Below the pieces are notes generated by a model. It made no database searches. It was not told the origin of the DNA and saw nothing but the letters and a program-made list of their open reading frames with translations. From NCBI GenBank assembly GCA_032252755.1, contig JAVUPY010000016.1:1-49785 (forward strand): DNA of 49,785 nt, read 5' to 3'. Made by a program: the position numbers and the translations under genes. Below are positions 25,337 to 35,500 of this stretch, in pieces (within the stretch, counting starts at the first letter, position 1; each line of letters begins with the position of its first letter). The stretch is from Terriglobia bacterium. GTDB taxonomy: Bacteria > Acidobacteriota > Terriglobia > Terriglobales > Acidobacteriaceae.

Positions 25337-27709
25337 ATGAATCTACGACGCCCATGCGTTTCTGTATATGCGGTTGCCTATTTTCTTTGTGTGTTGCTTC
25401 TGGTTCCCGCCGGGAGCGCCCAGGCGACCAAGCCCTTTGATGTCCGCGGTGCTCTCGGAGTCCTTTCTTTTTCCAATCGCATGCCGATCAGCCTTTCACC
25501 AGATGGCGAATGGGTCGCCTATACAGTGGAAGATGATCGGAAAGTGAGCGGTACCAAGGACGAGCGATACATGTTTTACACGCCAACTGGTGCATTCACG
25601 GAGGCGATCGGTTGCGACGTTTTGGTCACGAATACTCGGACTGGAGAGACTCGCAATCTCACGCAAGGAAAGGGAACCAGCTCCAGTGCTGTTTGGTCGC
25701 CGGACGGAAAGTTGCTCGCTTTCTATTCCGATCGTACGGGGACGGAGCGCTTGTGGATATGGAATAGAGCTACAGGAGAGATGAGACAGCTCTCGGACGC
25801 AATTCCGCGTCCTTTCTTCAACTTTCAGGTGCCGCGCTGGTCCCCCGACGGGCGCTCCCTTCTCGTAAAGATACTGCCGGCGGGAATGACCGTAGAACAG
25901 GCAGCCGACCTCATCCGCCCGTCGCCTACACCGAAAACTGAGACTAAGCACAATGGAGTAACAGTCACCGTATTTAAGTCAGAACCAGCTGCCGCAGTTC
26001 AGAGCACAACTGAACCAACCAGGAGAGTTACTGACGAACGATGGATGAATCGTTATGACGGCGACCTCGCGCTGATCGATGTCGCAACCGGCAAAATTAA
26101 TCGAATCGCAACGGGAATACGCCCACTTGGATATTGGTTTTCGCCAAATGGAGAATCCATCGTGTACACCGACTGGAAGGGAATGGAGGAAAATTCCCAA
26201 CAACCGGTCTATGACATCGACATCTTCTCGATGTCCAGTCGAACGTCGCGGATTTTGGTACCCAAAACCGAGGAAGATTACGGACAGTCCGTCAGTTGGT
26301 CGCCGGATGGCAGATCACTAGCATATCTGACTAGTAAAGGTGACTGCTTCATCGTCTCCCTGAACGGCGGCGACCCTACCAATGTGACCGCGGGAAAGCC
26401 CCATCCCAAGTTCAATGATGATCACCGGGCGCCTCTGTGGGATTCGAGCGGCCGAAGGATCTACCTCCTCAGCAGCGAACAATACGGACGGTCCGGCACA
26501 GATAAAATCTGGGCGGCTGATCTTGACCAGCACTCCCTCAAAGTTGTGGCAGAAATACCAGGCACGGTGATTCTGGAAGTGGCTGCCCCGCGCGGGGGCG
26601 GCCGCTTGTGGGAGCCGATGCCACATTCGATGCTCGTACTCGCGCGAAACGAAGCGACGAAAGATACCGGATTTTACAAAATCGATCTGCAGACCGGGGC
26701 TGTGTCGAAGATCTTCTCAGAACCACGATATTTTGGGCGGGATTCTATTTTCACAACAGATGTCAGCAGCGACGGCAAGACCATCGCATACGTCGCGCAG
26801 GACGCGCAACACCCTGAAGAGGTATGGGTCGCCGGGCCCGATCTTCAGAATCGCCATCAGCTCACGCATATCAATCCACAACTCGATGGATGTTCGTTTG
26901 GCAGTGCGCGAATCATCGATTACCGGAGCATTGACGGTCAGCAACTTCATGGTGCTCTGCTGCTCCCGGCGGCTTATCAACCGGGAAAGCGATACCCGTT
27001 AATCGTAGACGTCTATGGTGGGTCGCTACGCTCTGACACTTTGAATCGTTTTGGGCTATCGGGCTCCGGAGTGGAGAACCTGCAGATTCTAGCGACGCGT
27101 GGTTATGCAGTTCTCCTGCCGGATACACCGCTGCACAAGAAGACGCCGATGCAGGACCTCCTGAAAACGGTTATGCCTGCCGTGGATCGTGCTGTGGACC
27201 TCGGCATCGCCGACCCAGATCGCTTGGGCGCAATGGGTCACAGCTATGGTGGGTATTCCACGCTCTCCTTGATTGTGCAAACTACGCGATTCCGGGCCGC
27301 TGTCGACAGCGCGGGCCCAGCCGATCTCATCAGCGCTTACGGAGAAATGGATAAAGATGGGTCAGCATTTGGAATCGGCTGGTCCGAAACGGGCCAAGGA
27401 GGGATGGAAGGAACACCTTGGCAGGTTCGGGACCGCTACATTGAAAACTCACCGCTCTTCTATCTGGACCGCGTGGTCACACCGCTGCTGATAATTCAAG
27501 GCGAACTCGACCACACGGTTCCTCATGCTCAGGCCGAGGAGGTTTTCGTTGGACTTCGACGGTTAGGCAAAGAAGTCGAGTATGCAAGGTACGCAGGAGA
27601 AGAGCACTGGGAAGGAACATGGAGCGCGGCGAACGCAGAGGACTATTGGAACAGAGTGATTGAGTGGTTCGACGAGCATCTGGATCGAGGAAATGAGGGA
27701 ACACGATGA
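25337..27709 (+). CDS. Secreted S9 family peptidase 2
   Basis: A 790-residue exported peptidase with signal core VYAVAYFLCVLLLVPAGSAQA. The propeller part shows repeated SPDG motifs (LSPDGEWVAY, WSPDGKLLAF, WSPDGRSLLV, WSPDGRSLAY). The hydrolase domain has Ser636 in GHSYGGY, Asp725 in GELDHTV and His757 in GEEHWEG, a complete triad in family spacing. It overlaps the next peptidase gene by four bases (ATGA, 27706-27709), so translation of the two is likely coupled. Substrate is unknown; dipeptidyl-peptidase or acylaminoacyl-peptidase type activity is typical. Confidence 0.9.
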   Translation: MNLRRPCVSVYAVAYFLCVLLLVPAGSAQATKPFDVRGALGVLSFSNRMPISLSPDGEWVAYTVEDDRKVSGTKDERYMFYTPTGAFTEAIGCDVLVTNTRTGETRNLTQGKGTSSSAVWSPDGKLLAFYSDRTGTERLWIWNRATGEMRQLSDAIPRPFFNFQVPRWSPDGRSLLVKILPAGMTVEQAADLIRPSPTPKTETKHNGVTVTVFKSEPAAAVQSTTEPTRRVTDERWMNRYDGDLALIDVATGKINRIATGIRPLGYWFSPNGESIVYTDWKGMEENSQQPVYDIDIFSMSSRTSRILVPKTEEDYGQSVSWSPDGRSLAYLTSKGDCFIVSLNGGDPTNVTAGKPHPKFNDDHRAPLWDSSGRRIYLLSSEQYGRSGTDKIWAADLDQHSLKVVAEIPGTVILEVAAPRGGGRLWEPMPHSMLVLARNEATKDTGFYKIDLQTGAVSKIFSEPRYFGRDSIFTTDVSSDGKTIAYVAQDAQHPEEVWVAGPDLQNRHQLTHINPQLDGCSFGSARIIDYRSIDGQQLHGALLLPAAYQPGKRYPLIVDVYGGSLRSDTLNRFGLSGSGVENLQILATRGYAVLLPDTPLHKKTPMQDLLKTVMPAVDRAVDLGIADPDRLGAMGHSYGGYSTLSLIVQTTRFRAAVDSAGPADLISAYGEMDKDGSAFGIGWSETGQGGMEGTPWQVRDRYIENSPLFYLDRVVTPLLIIQGELDHTVPHAQAEEVFVGLRRLGKEVEYARYAGEEHWEGTWSAANAEDYWNRVIEWFDEHLDRGNEGTR

Positions 27710-30186
27710 GAGTAGATCGCCGAGTCTTTGTGAAATCCATTGCCACCGCAGCGGTTTCGAGCGGCACATTGCTGACATCAAGGAAAGGGTGGTGCAACGA
27801 CGGTCAGCGTATGTTCAGCTGGGAGGACGCTTACAACCGCTGGCAAGTTAGTCGTTTGGCTATGGCGGGCGACGGTGTAGCGTTCGCGCTGGAAGTTACT
27901 CGACCGTTGAGCGCCGGCGGTCCATTCTTCGGGGGAAACTGGAATCTCGACCTGCGCGGAGATCTCTGGGTCTTAAATGGCGACTTAGAGACTCCAAGAC
28001 AGATGGATGTCTTAGCGGGAGGGACGTGGTCCAGTAGCTTCTCCCCTGACGGCAAGCGGCTGTCCGCGCTGACCTTGATCGAGCCCGGCAAAGTCGGTCT
28101 TGTCGTGTGGGAATTCGACAGCGGAAAGCATCAAGTATTCTCTGAGTGCAATGTCGAGATCTTTCTTTCGACATTCAGAACTGCCGGTTCAGCGTATGCG
28201 GCACCGACCAGGTTCATCCAGATGCCGCACCGTTATATTTGGCTAGATAACGCATCAATTCTCTATGTTGATTGCGGAGATGTGCGGCAGCAGAACCTGC
28301 TTGCGATTTCAAGTGTCTCGCCCACGCTACAAGCATTTCGTAAGCGCACGGAACAAGGTCAACCTTCGGTGCGCGAATGGAGCGATCATTCACCGACGTG
28401 CGGGGCCGGAAGTCGGCTCGTGAGAATCGCGTGCGATACCGGTAAAGTCGAGACGCTTTATGAGGGAGACGTTCGGGGAGTTTCTCTCTCCGCTGACCGA
28501 CGGTGGCTTGCTGTGCTCGTCGCCAGCGGCAATGTCCCTCCGGTTCCTGACAAGCCGATGACGTGGCCGCTGCAGGCTACAGTTTCAAATGAGAATCCCA
28601 TGGTTGACTTGAAGCTTGCCCTCGTCGATCTGTCGCACCCTAGTGTTGTTCATGAAATCCGAGGTGTTGCTGGTGTCGGCGATGTTGCTCCGAGTCGATT
28701 GCCGCGTTGGAGCGATGATAACGAACGAATTGCCGTCCCGGTAAGGGCGACCTATTCAGATGAGCCGTCGACAGGTAATGACGCCGTCTGGGAGGTTACA
28801 GTGAGTACGGGCGAGGCTCGCAAATGGGGGGCTTCGTCCGCACTCGATGCTGAACTGCTCGCAGCTCTGTTGACTACCGATGGACTAAACACGAAGCGGG
28901 TGATAGATGCTCGACCACAGAAGGTCAGAGCCGAAAATTATGGCAGTGGCGGTCAGATCAACGGCGGCGCATGGCGCTGTGCTCGCGGGCAGGTGATGTT
29001 CTGGGATGCCCCGGTGCTCACTGTCATCAGTCCTGACAAGACAATTGTGATTTCGGACAACTTCTCTTCGGTGCAGCCAGCGGTTGTTAGCGACACTGTA
29101 GCCCGAACCATCGCTATGAGGAAGAACGGCGGCACCTCGATAATTACAACGGGCGAAGATCGTTATAGGATCGATGATCTCCCAACAAAACCAGGGTGGA
29201 GTCTGCTTGGCGTGCGTCCTCAGGACGCGGCGGTCGTCTACAGTGAGGACTCCGATGATGGCACGTTCCTCATAATCGCAAAACACGGGACCCAGCCGCG
29301 TACTTCTCCCCTCTCCTTCAACACGTATTTTCGCGATGTAGCAAAGCCAACGCGCAGAATGCTGGATTGCTCATTTCCCGACGGTACCGTGAGGAAAGGT
29401 ACTTTCGTCCTTCCGGTCAGTCACAAGGCAGGCGAGCGACATCCGGTCGTCGTTTGGGCCTATCCCAATTCAATTCCGTCGCTCAATGACAGCTTCACAA
29501 GTCTGAATAGTTACATCAATGTTGTGTATCCGGTTCAATATCTGCTTAGCCGTGGGTTCGCCTTTTTCCAGGCACCGTTTCCTATTGGAAAGCCCAGCGA
29601 CGTAAGCAACATTGACCCCATGCAGGCGGCAGCCAATGCGGTCCTTCCCTGGCTTGACGTTTTAGATCGACAGCCCGAAGTCCTCTCCGGCGAGTATGGA
29701 TTCTTCGGACATTCCAATGCGGGTTATGTCGCGCTCTCCCTGGAAGCTTTGACGCGCCGGTTCAAGGCAATTGTGGCGTGGGATACATTCCCGGACCTCG
29801 GCTTAGCGCCGCACAGTTGGGCCGGTGACCTTGCCCTCGACTGTGGAGGCAATGTAATTCAAACCGACAGGATGTACTATGAAGACCCGAAACAACCCTA
29901 TGCCCCGCAGCCGGCGCCGCCTTGGACGAGTCCAGTCAAATACATCCAGAACACTCCACTTTTCAACCTCAATCGGGCATCCACCCCTCTGCTGCTGGTT
30001 GAGGGTGAGTTCGATAGTGATCCTGAGGAGATGGAAGAGGTGTACTCGACGCTCTATGGTCGCGGCGTACCGGTCGAGCTCGCCTACTATTGGGGTGAAG
30101 ACCATGTCTTTGCGAGCCCGGGGAATATGCACGACAGCTGGCTTCGAACTGAGCGATTCTTCAAGAAGTATCTCCGGGTGACTTGA
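27706..30186 (+). CDS. S9 family peptidase 3 with Tat-like signal
   Basis: An 826-residue peptidase whose N-terminus, MRVDRRVFVKSIATAAVSSG, has a twin-arginine pattern (DRRVFVKS) instead of the Sec-type signals of its neighbours, suggesting folded export. A long beta-propeller region is followed by an alpha/beta-hydrolase with Ser670 in GHSNAGY, Asp770 in EGEFDSD and His800 in GEDHVFA. The nucleophile elbow GHSNAG differs from the usual GxSYGG, with Asn after Ser, which may alter substrate choice. The ATGA overlap with the preceding gene supports a shared mRNA. It is the last gene of the peptidase run; the ECF sigma factor follows after 223 bases. Confidence 0.85.
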   Translation: MRVDRRVFVKSIATAAVSSGTLLTSRKGWCNDGQRMFSWEDAYNRWQVSRLAMAGDGVAFALEVTRPLSAGGPFFGGNWNLDLRGDLWVLNGDLETPRQMDVLAGGTWSSSFSPDGKRLSALTLIEPGKVGLVVWEFDSGKHQVFSECNVEIFLSTFRTAGSAYAAPTRFIQMPHRYIWLDNASILYVDCGDVRQQNLLAISSVSPTLQAFRKRTEQGQPSVREWSDHSPTCGAGSRLVRIACDTGKVETLYEGDVRGVSLSADRRWLAVLVASGNVPPVPDKPMTWPLQATVSNENPMVDLKLALVDLSHPSVVHEIRGVAGVGDVAPSRLPRWSDDNERIAVPVRATYSDEPSTGNDAVWEVTVSTGEARKWGASSALDAELLAALLTTDGLNTKRVIDARPQKVRAENYGSGGQINGGAWRCARGQVMFWDAPVLTVISPDKTIVISDNFSSVQPAVVSDTVARTIAMRKNGGTSIITTGEDRYRIDDLPTKPGWSLLGVRPQDAAVVYSEDSDDGTFLIIAKHGTQPRTSPLSFNTYFRDVAKPTRRMLDCSFPDGTVRKGTFVLPVSHKAGERHPVVVWAYPNSIPSLNDSFTSLNSYINVVYPVQYLLSRGFAFFQAPFPIGKPSDVSNIDPMQAAANAVLPWLDVLDRQPEVLSGEYGFFGHSNAGYVALSLEALTRRFKAIVAWDTFPDLGLAPHSWAGDLALDCGGNVIQTDRMYYEDPKQPYAPQPAPPWTSPVKYIQNTPLFNLNRASTPLLLVEGEFDSDPEEMEEVYSTLYGRGVPVELAYYWGEDHVFASPGNMHDSWLRTERFFKKYLRVT

Positions 30187-30338
30187 TTTTCTCGACTTAT
30201 TAAGAGTCGCAGGGTGGGGACTGTAGGCCAAGCGGCGGCGGGAACGCCAGAGTGAAATCAGCGGCAATCGCGAGTATGCCCGCCAATACGTGTCTCTGTA
30301 CCAGTGAAGAAAAATAAATAATAAGGCAAGAATCTGGA

Positions 30339-30402
30339 TTGTACTCTCCGGGTCTAATGATAGTATTTCCCACACTTTCAGGTTCGGAGAAGCCTGAAGG
30401 GA
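30339..30402 (+). promoter_or_regulatory. Promoter and leader hairpin of the ECF sigma gene
   Basis: TTGTAC (30339-30344) and TAGTAT (30361-30366) with a 16-base spacer look like a promoter. At its expected start point an imperfect hairpin begins: TTCAGG-TTC (30377-30385) with GAA-G-CCTGAA (30389-30398), nine pairs with one bulge. Its 3' arm overlaps the ribosome site AAGGGA (30397-30402) of the gene at 30410, so it could limit translation. This is an inference from base pairing. Confidence 0.4.
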
Positions 30403-30409
30403 CCGCCTA

Positions 30410-31093
30410 ATGTTCAACAAAAAATCCAACGAGAGCCTCGAGCCTTGCGGTTTGGGAATTTCCCAGCTACGGAACCTCTCGGACGAAACAATAATGGCAC
30501 ATCTGAAGCAGGGGCACGATGATGCGCTAGCAGTCCTGTTCGAGCGCTATCACCGTCTGGTCTTCAGCATAGCCGTCAAGATCTTGCACGACGAAGGGGA
30601 GGCCGAGGACGTTACGCAGAACGTCTTCCTGGAAGTTTTCCGAAATGCGGTACAGTTTGATCCGCAGAAGGGCAGTACTAAGGCATGGTTGCTGCAATAT
30701 GCCTATCACCGTAGCTTCAACCGGTTGCGGTACCTGAAAGTTCGGGGCCTGCAACGCGATTTTGACGTTGCGACCGAACTCGAGCGCCAGGTCGAAGATG
30801 CATTTCTAGTTGCCACGAAGACCTTGGACACTGTGGACCGCGCCCGAATGGTGCGCCAGGCGTTCCGGGTTTTAACGGGTGCCCAGAGTAATACTCTGAA
30901 GTTGGCTTTTTTTGAAGGACTGTCCCTGAAAGAGATTAGTGAACGTACGGGAGAGCCTTTAGGGAATGTGCGTCATCATTACTATCGGGGCCTAGATCGG
31001 ATGCGAAGCCATCTTGAAAGCCGGACAGCGGATGAAAGTGTAGCGGGACAAGTAGCCGGCGCAACTGACAGCGTTCGAACCGGGAGTCTTTGA
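30410..31093 (+). CDS. ECF-type RNA polymerase sigma factor
   Basis: A 227-residue sigma-70 family protein with only regions 2 and 4. Region 2 spans about residues 38-105 (FERYHRLVFSIAVKIL, EAEDVTQNVFLEVFR, STKAWLLQYAYHRSFNRLR). Region 4 spans about 147-204 (LKLAFFEGLSLKEISERTGE, then GNVRHHYYRGLDRMR). The stop overlaps the ATG of the anti-sigma gene by one base (TGATG), a classic coupled pair. The neighbours are the peptidase run upstream and the TonB receptor downstream, so these are its most likely regulon. The ATG at 30410 has AAGGGA eight bases upstream. Confidence 0.92.
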   Translation: MFNKKSNESLEPCGLGISQLRNLSDETIMAHLKQGHDDALAVLFERYHRLVFSIAVKILHDEGEAEDVTQNVFLEVFRNAVQFDPQKGSTKAWLLQYAYHRSFNRLRYLKVRGLQRDFDVATELERQVEDAFLVATKTLDTVDRARMVRQAFRVLTGAQSNTLKLAFFEGLSLKEISERTGEPLGNVRHHYYRGLDRMRSHLESRTADESVAGQVAGATDSVRTGSL

Positions 31094-32334
31094 TGTGGAG
31101 CCATGATCGATTTGAGGAGCTTGCGGCGCTTGCCGCGGCGGGACAGATTACGGGTCGCGAACTCGAGGAGTTTCTGGACCATGTGGAGTACTGTGGTCAA
31201 TGCAAAGACGCATTTGCGTATTTTGTTCAGCTCCATGAACAAGGGTTACCGCTTGTAAACGGCCAAAAATCATTCTTCACAAAGACAACGCCCGTACCGT
31301 ATGGAATGACGGAGCGCTTCCTGTCCAGGGCTCGCGAAGAAGGAATTCGATTCTCCGAAGAACCCGATGCCCACCATTTTTATTCCACTTTCTCTCGGTT
31401 CTTCGCTTGGGGTAATTACCAAAAATTATTGGCGGGAGCCGCTCTGATTGGGCTTGTTGCCATTGGTATGCGCGAATATGAATCTCGCAAGCCCAAGGTC
31501 GTGGCGCAGATCGAGGCACCGGTTCAGATTGCGACTGTGCAGAAACCCGCGAATGAAACCGATCTCACAAATCAGATTCGAATCCTGACTGCCTCTAACC
31601 AGCGCATGCAGGATGAAGTCGCCCGACTGAAAAGAGAGCACGATCAGGACTCAGCAAACGTCGACGACCTCCAATCGAAGCTACGCAGCGCGCAATTGGC
31701 AAGCCAGAATTGGCAATCAGCCTTCAGTAAACATTTAGCCGACGAACAGGCTTCGCTCCGTCAGAAAGATGATCAACTGATCAGAGCGCAAGCGGAACTT
31801 CAGAACGCGCAGAACACCAGTGCGCGGAACGACGCGGACGTTATCGCTTTGCGCGCCAAGGTCCAGGATCTCACCGAGCAAGTGCGAGTAGAACACGAGG
31901 CGGCCGAACGTGAACGCGAACTTATTTCGGCAGACAGCGACATTCGCGATCTGATGGGAGCCCGCAATTTGCATATCGTCGACGTGATTGACGCTGACCC
32001 CAGTGGCAAACAGACGAGAGCATTCGGGCGAGTGTTCTACACTGAAGGCAAGTCGTTAATCTTTTATGCATATGATTTGAGCGAGGCCAAACTCAAAGAT
32101 GCCAGCTATTCGTTTCAGGTGTGGGGGCAAAGAGAATCTGGCTCGGTGAAGAAGCTGGGAGTGTTGTTCCAGGATGACCAACACCAGCGGCGATGGGTGC
32201 TGAAGGTCAACGACCCGGTTGTCCTCCATAACATCAGCAGTGTATTTGTCACAATCGGCCCACACGGGACGCAAGAACCCGAAGGTAAGGAACTGCTCTA
32301 CGCGTTCCTGGATATGAAGCCCAACCACCCGTAA
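31093..32334 (+). CDS. Membrane anti-sigma factor (ZAS-type zinc finger, coiled coil, RskA-like domain)
   Basis: A 413-residue anti-sigma factor. The N-terminus has the zinc-binding pattern H-x3-C-x2-C (FLDHVEYCGQCKDAF; His30, Cys34, Cys37), which holds the sigma factor. A membrane span (about 110-127, LLAGAALIGLVAIGM) is followed by a long coiled coil of about 120 residues (Asn/Gln/Leu heptads, about 150-275). The C-terminal domain, from about 285, resembles RskA/anti-sigma-K (GRVFYTEGKSLIFYAYDL, YSFQVWGQRESGSVKKLG). The coiled coil is an unusual spacer between span and sensor domain. ATG 31093 is chosen over TTG 31090 because of the TGATG overlap with the sigma gene. Signal release is probably by regulated proteolysis, as in this family. 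Confidence 0.85.
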   Translation: MWSHDRFEELAALAAAGQITGRELEEFLDHVEYCGQCKDAFAYFVQLHEQGLPLVNGQKSFFTKTTPVPYGMTERFLSRAREEGIRFSEEPDAHHFYSTFSRFFAWGNYQKLLAGAALIGLVAIGMREYESRKPKVVAQIEAPVQIATVQKPANETDLTNQIRILTASNQRMQDEVARLKREHDQDSANVDDLQSKLRSAQLASQNWQSAFSKHLADEQASLRQKDDQLIRAQAELQNAQNTSARNDADVIALRAKVQDLTEQVRVEHEAAERERELISADSDIRDLMGARNLHIVDVIDADPSGKQTRAFGRVFYTEGKSLIFYAYDLSEAKLKDASYSFQVWGQRESGSVKKLGVLFQDDQHQRRWVLKVNDPVVLHNISSVFVTIGPHGTQEPEGKELLYAFLDMKPNHP

Positions 32335-32571
32335 AGACGGTTGCAAGGTCTGCTCAGATTGCAGTCCGGGCAGAAAATAAAGTTCCAATTCATTGGTGAT
32401 TGGAGAATCGCCAGGAGTGTATATTTTCGGCTCATCACGTACGACTCGTCGACTTGAAGTTCCTCTGGCGTCGAGATTCCTGGGTCAACTTCTTCTTATC
32501 CAGAAAAATACCACTGTATTGGTACAGATGTTCTACGAACCGGGCACTCTCTCAAAAAGGAGTGAGCGATT

Positions 32572-35500
32572 ATGACCCTTCACCGTTGTCTCACCTCAAT
32601 CGTCGTCTTGCTGGCGATTCTATGTCTTGCGGTTGGCGCGCAGGCACAGACGGAACGAGCAACTCTCTCCGGTCGCGTTGTCGATCCGGCTGGAGCTGCG
32701 ATTCCCGGCGTCCGGGTTACTGTTATGAGCCTGGGAACCAGTGCCATCATTGAGGCAAAGACGAACAGTGAAGGTTTATTTATTGTTCCGAATCTTCGTC
32801 CGGGGCACTACCGCATCAAGGTGGAGAAAGAAGGTTTCAAGTCGCTTCTCCGACCCGACATCGAATTGCACGTACAGGACGTGATTGCGCTCAACTTCTC
32901 AATGAATATCGGCTCAAGAATTGAGACGGTCACCGTGAACGGCCAAGCTCCGCTGGTGAACAGCGAATCTGCAGCGGTCAGCACAGTTGTGGATAGGAAG
33001 TTCATCGATAGCCTTCCCTTAAACGGTCGCAGCTTCCAGTCCCTGCTACTGCTTACTCCCGGCGTGGTAATGCAGACCGTACAGAGTGGCAACCTCGGTC
33101 AATTCAGCGTGAACGGGCAGCGTGCTGATTCGAACTACGTTACGGTCGATGGCGTAAGTGCCAACTTCGGGATGAGCACCTCCTACATGATGTCTGAGTC
33201 ATTGGGTGGAGCAATTCCGGCGACCAACGTCTTGGGTGGGTATAACAGCCTCGCTTCGGCAGACGCGCTGCAGGAGTTCCGCGTGCAAACCTCGACCTAT
33301 GCCCCCGAGTACGGCCGGCAGCCCGGCGGCCAGGTCTCCATCGTCACACGCTCTGGTACGAATGAGTTTCATGGCACTCTCTTCGATTATTTGAGGAACG
33401 ACATCTTCGACGCACGCGATTACTTCAATACTCCGCCTGAAGCAAAACCAGCGCTGCGTCAGAACGATTTTGGCGGCGTGTTCGGTGGGCCGATCGTCAA
33501 GGACAAGGCATTCTTCTTCGTTTCGTACGAGGGACTGCGCCTGAGGAAGCCCAGCAACAGTACCTATTCGGTACCGAGTTTGGCGCTCCGAGCTTCGGCT
33601 CCGACAGATGTTCAGCCTATCTTGAACATGTTCCCGTTGCCGGCGCCTGGAGCACCCGTCAACCCTGACGGGTCGTCCAACGGAAGCGCATCCTGGTCGG
33701 ATCCCGGGACCGTGAATGCGTTTAGCGGTCGGGTCGATGTAAATTTGCGGAACAACCTGACATTGTTTGGGCGTTATAACTATTCACCTTCTGAAATCGA
33801 CGCTCGAGGTGGCGGCCCGAACGGCACATCGGCGCTGAGCGAAATCGATTCGAACCAGATGAAGATCCAAACTCTAACAGTAGGCTTGACATGGCTGATG
33901 AGCACAACGGCGGCCAATGACATTCGCGTCAATTACAGCCGCGACAAGGCGGATGGAATCAACTATCTCGATAACTTTGGTGGAGCTGTTGTACCGGATA
34001 GCTCGTATTTCTTTCCGTCGGGCAATGGGTACAGCCTGAAGAACGGCCAGTTTGCGCTCTGTGTCATCGCTGGTTGCGATTATGCCAATCGCCAGTTCTT
34101 CCAGGTTGGAAGAGGGAACAACAGCCTCAACCAGGAGTACAACATTGTTGACACACAGACGCTCACGAAAGGTACGCATAACCTTAAGTTCGGAGTCGAT
34201 CTTCGCCGCAACTCGATGTTCTTCTGGCCATTCTCGTATCTGAGCGAACCCCTTCCCCTTGATTTCAACTCTTTGGCCGCTGGCCAAGTACTCGAGTATC
34301 AGATTCTCCAATCCCTTCCGAGCTCCGTGCGCGATTTCAATATAGGAGCGTTCGCCCAGGACACTTGGAAGGCGACACAGCGTCTGACTTTAACTTATGG
34401 CGTGCGCTGGGATGTCGAGACTCCAATGATGCGCAATGGCGGACTTCCCCAGGTTACAGCTACCGGTTTGAATCAACCCGACCCCTCGCAAGTCACGTTC
34501 GAGCTAACAAAGGACCACCCGTATCCAACACAGTGGGCAAATTTCGGACCACGCATTGGGGTCGCCTACCAGTTGCTCGGTAGTCAGGGACACGAGATGG
34601 TGCTCCGCGGCGGCTACGGTATCTTCTATAACCTGATCGCCCAATCATCCGGCGAGTTGATCTACGGCTGGACCGGATATCCAATCTCTGCGAGCAAATT
34701 CGGATTCGGCACAACGTGGCCGTTTCCCTCGGATGTGGCCGCCCCACCACCTATCGCGTGGGATCCGACTAAGGGCGGGGAGATCTATAACCCGAACATG
34801 AAGCAACCGTACACTCATGAGTTCAACCTGGCTATCGATCAAGCACTCGGGAACAACAATTCTCTGAGTTTGACGTACGTCGGAGCTTTGGGTAGAAACC
34901 TGGCACTTCAGATAACAGCGTACGGACTCGGATCGAACCCAGGCAGCTACACCACAATCAGCGGTGTGAACTCGGGGCATTCCAGCTACAACGCCTTCCA
35001 GGCACAGTTCAAGCACCAGTCGAAGTCCTTGGAGGTTCTGGCGTCCTACAACTGGTCCCACTCGCTTGATAACGGTTCGCAGAACTCCTTCGGGTATGGC
35101 TCCGACAACGGTATTTACGGGCAAAACAATGCCGATATCAACTATGGTCCTTCAGTCTTTGATATGAGGCAGTCAGCTTCTGCGGCGATCACCTACAACA
35201 TCCCAACCCTAAGCGCAAACCGCTTCACGGAAGCACTCCTCGGCAATTGGTCGGTCGAGAACGTGTTCATGGCCCGCACAGCGCTTCCTTCCGATATTGG
35301 GGGTTCGATCTATGGATCGTTATTCGGAACGCAAGCTACTTTCTTTGAGCGTCCCGACCGAGTGCCCGGCGTTCCCATGTATCTGTACGGTTCACAATAT
35401 CCGGGTGGCAAGGCCGTCAATCTTGCTGCCTTCGCGGTTCCGCCGGCTGATCCCGTTCTTTCCGCGGGTGGCAGATACTTCCCGGCCCGGCAGGGGAATT

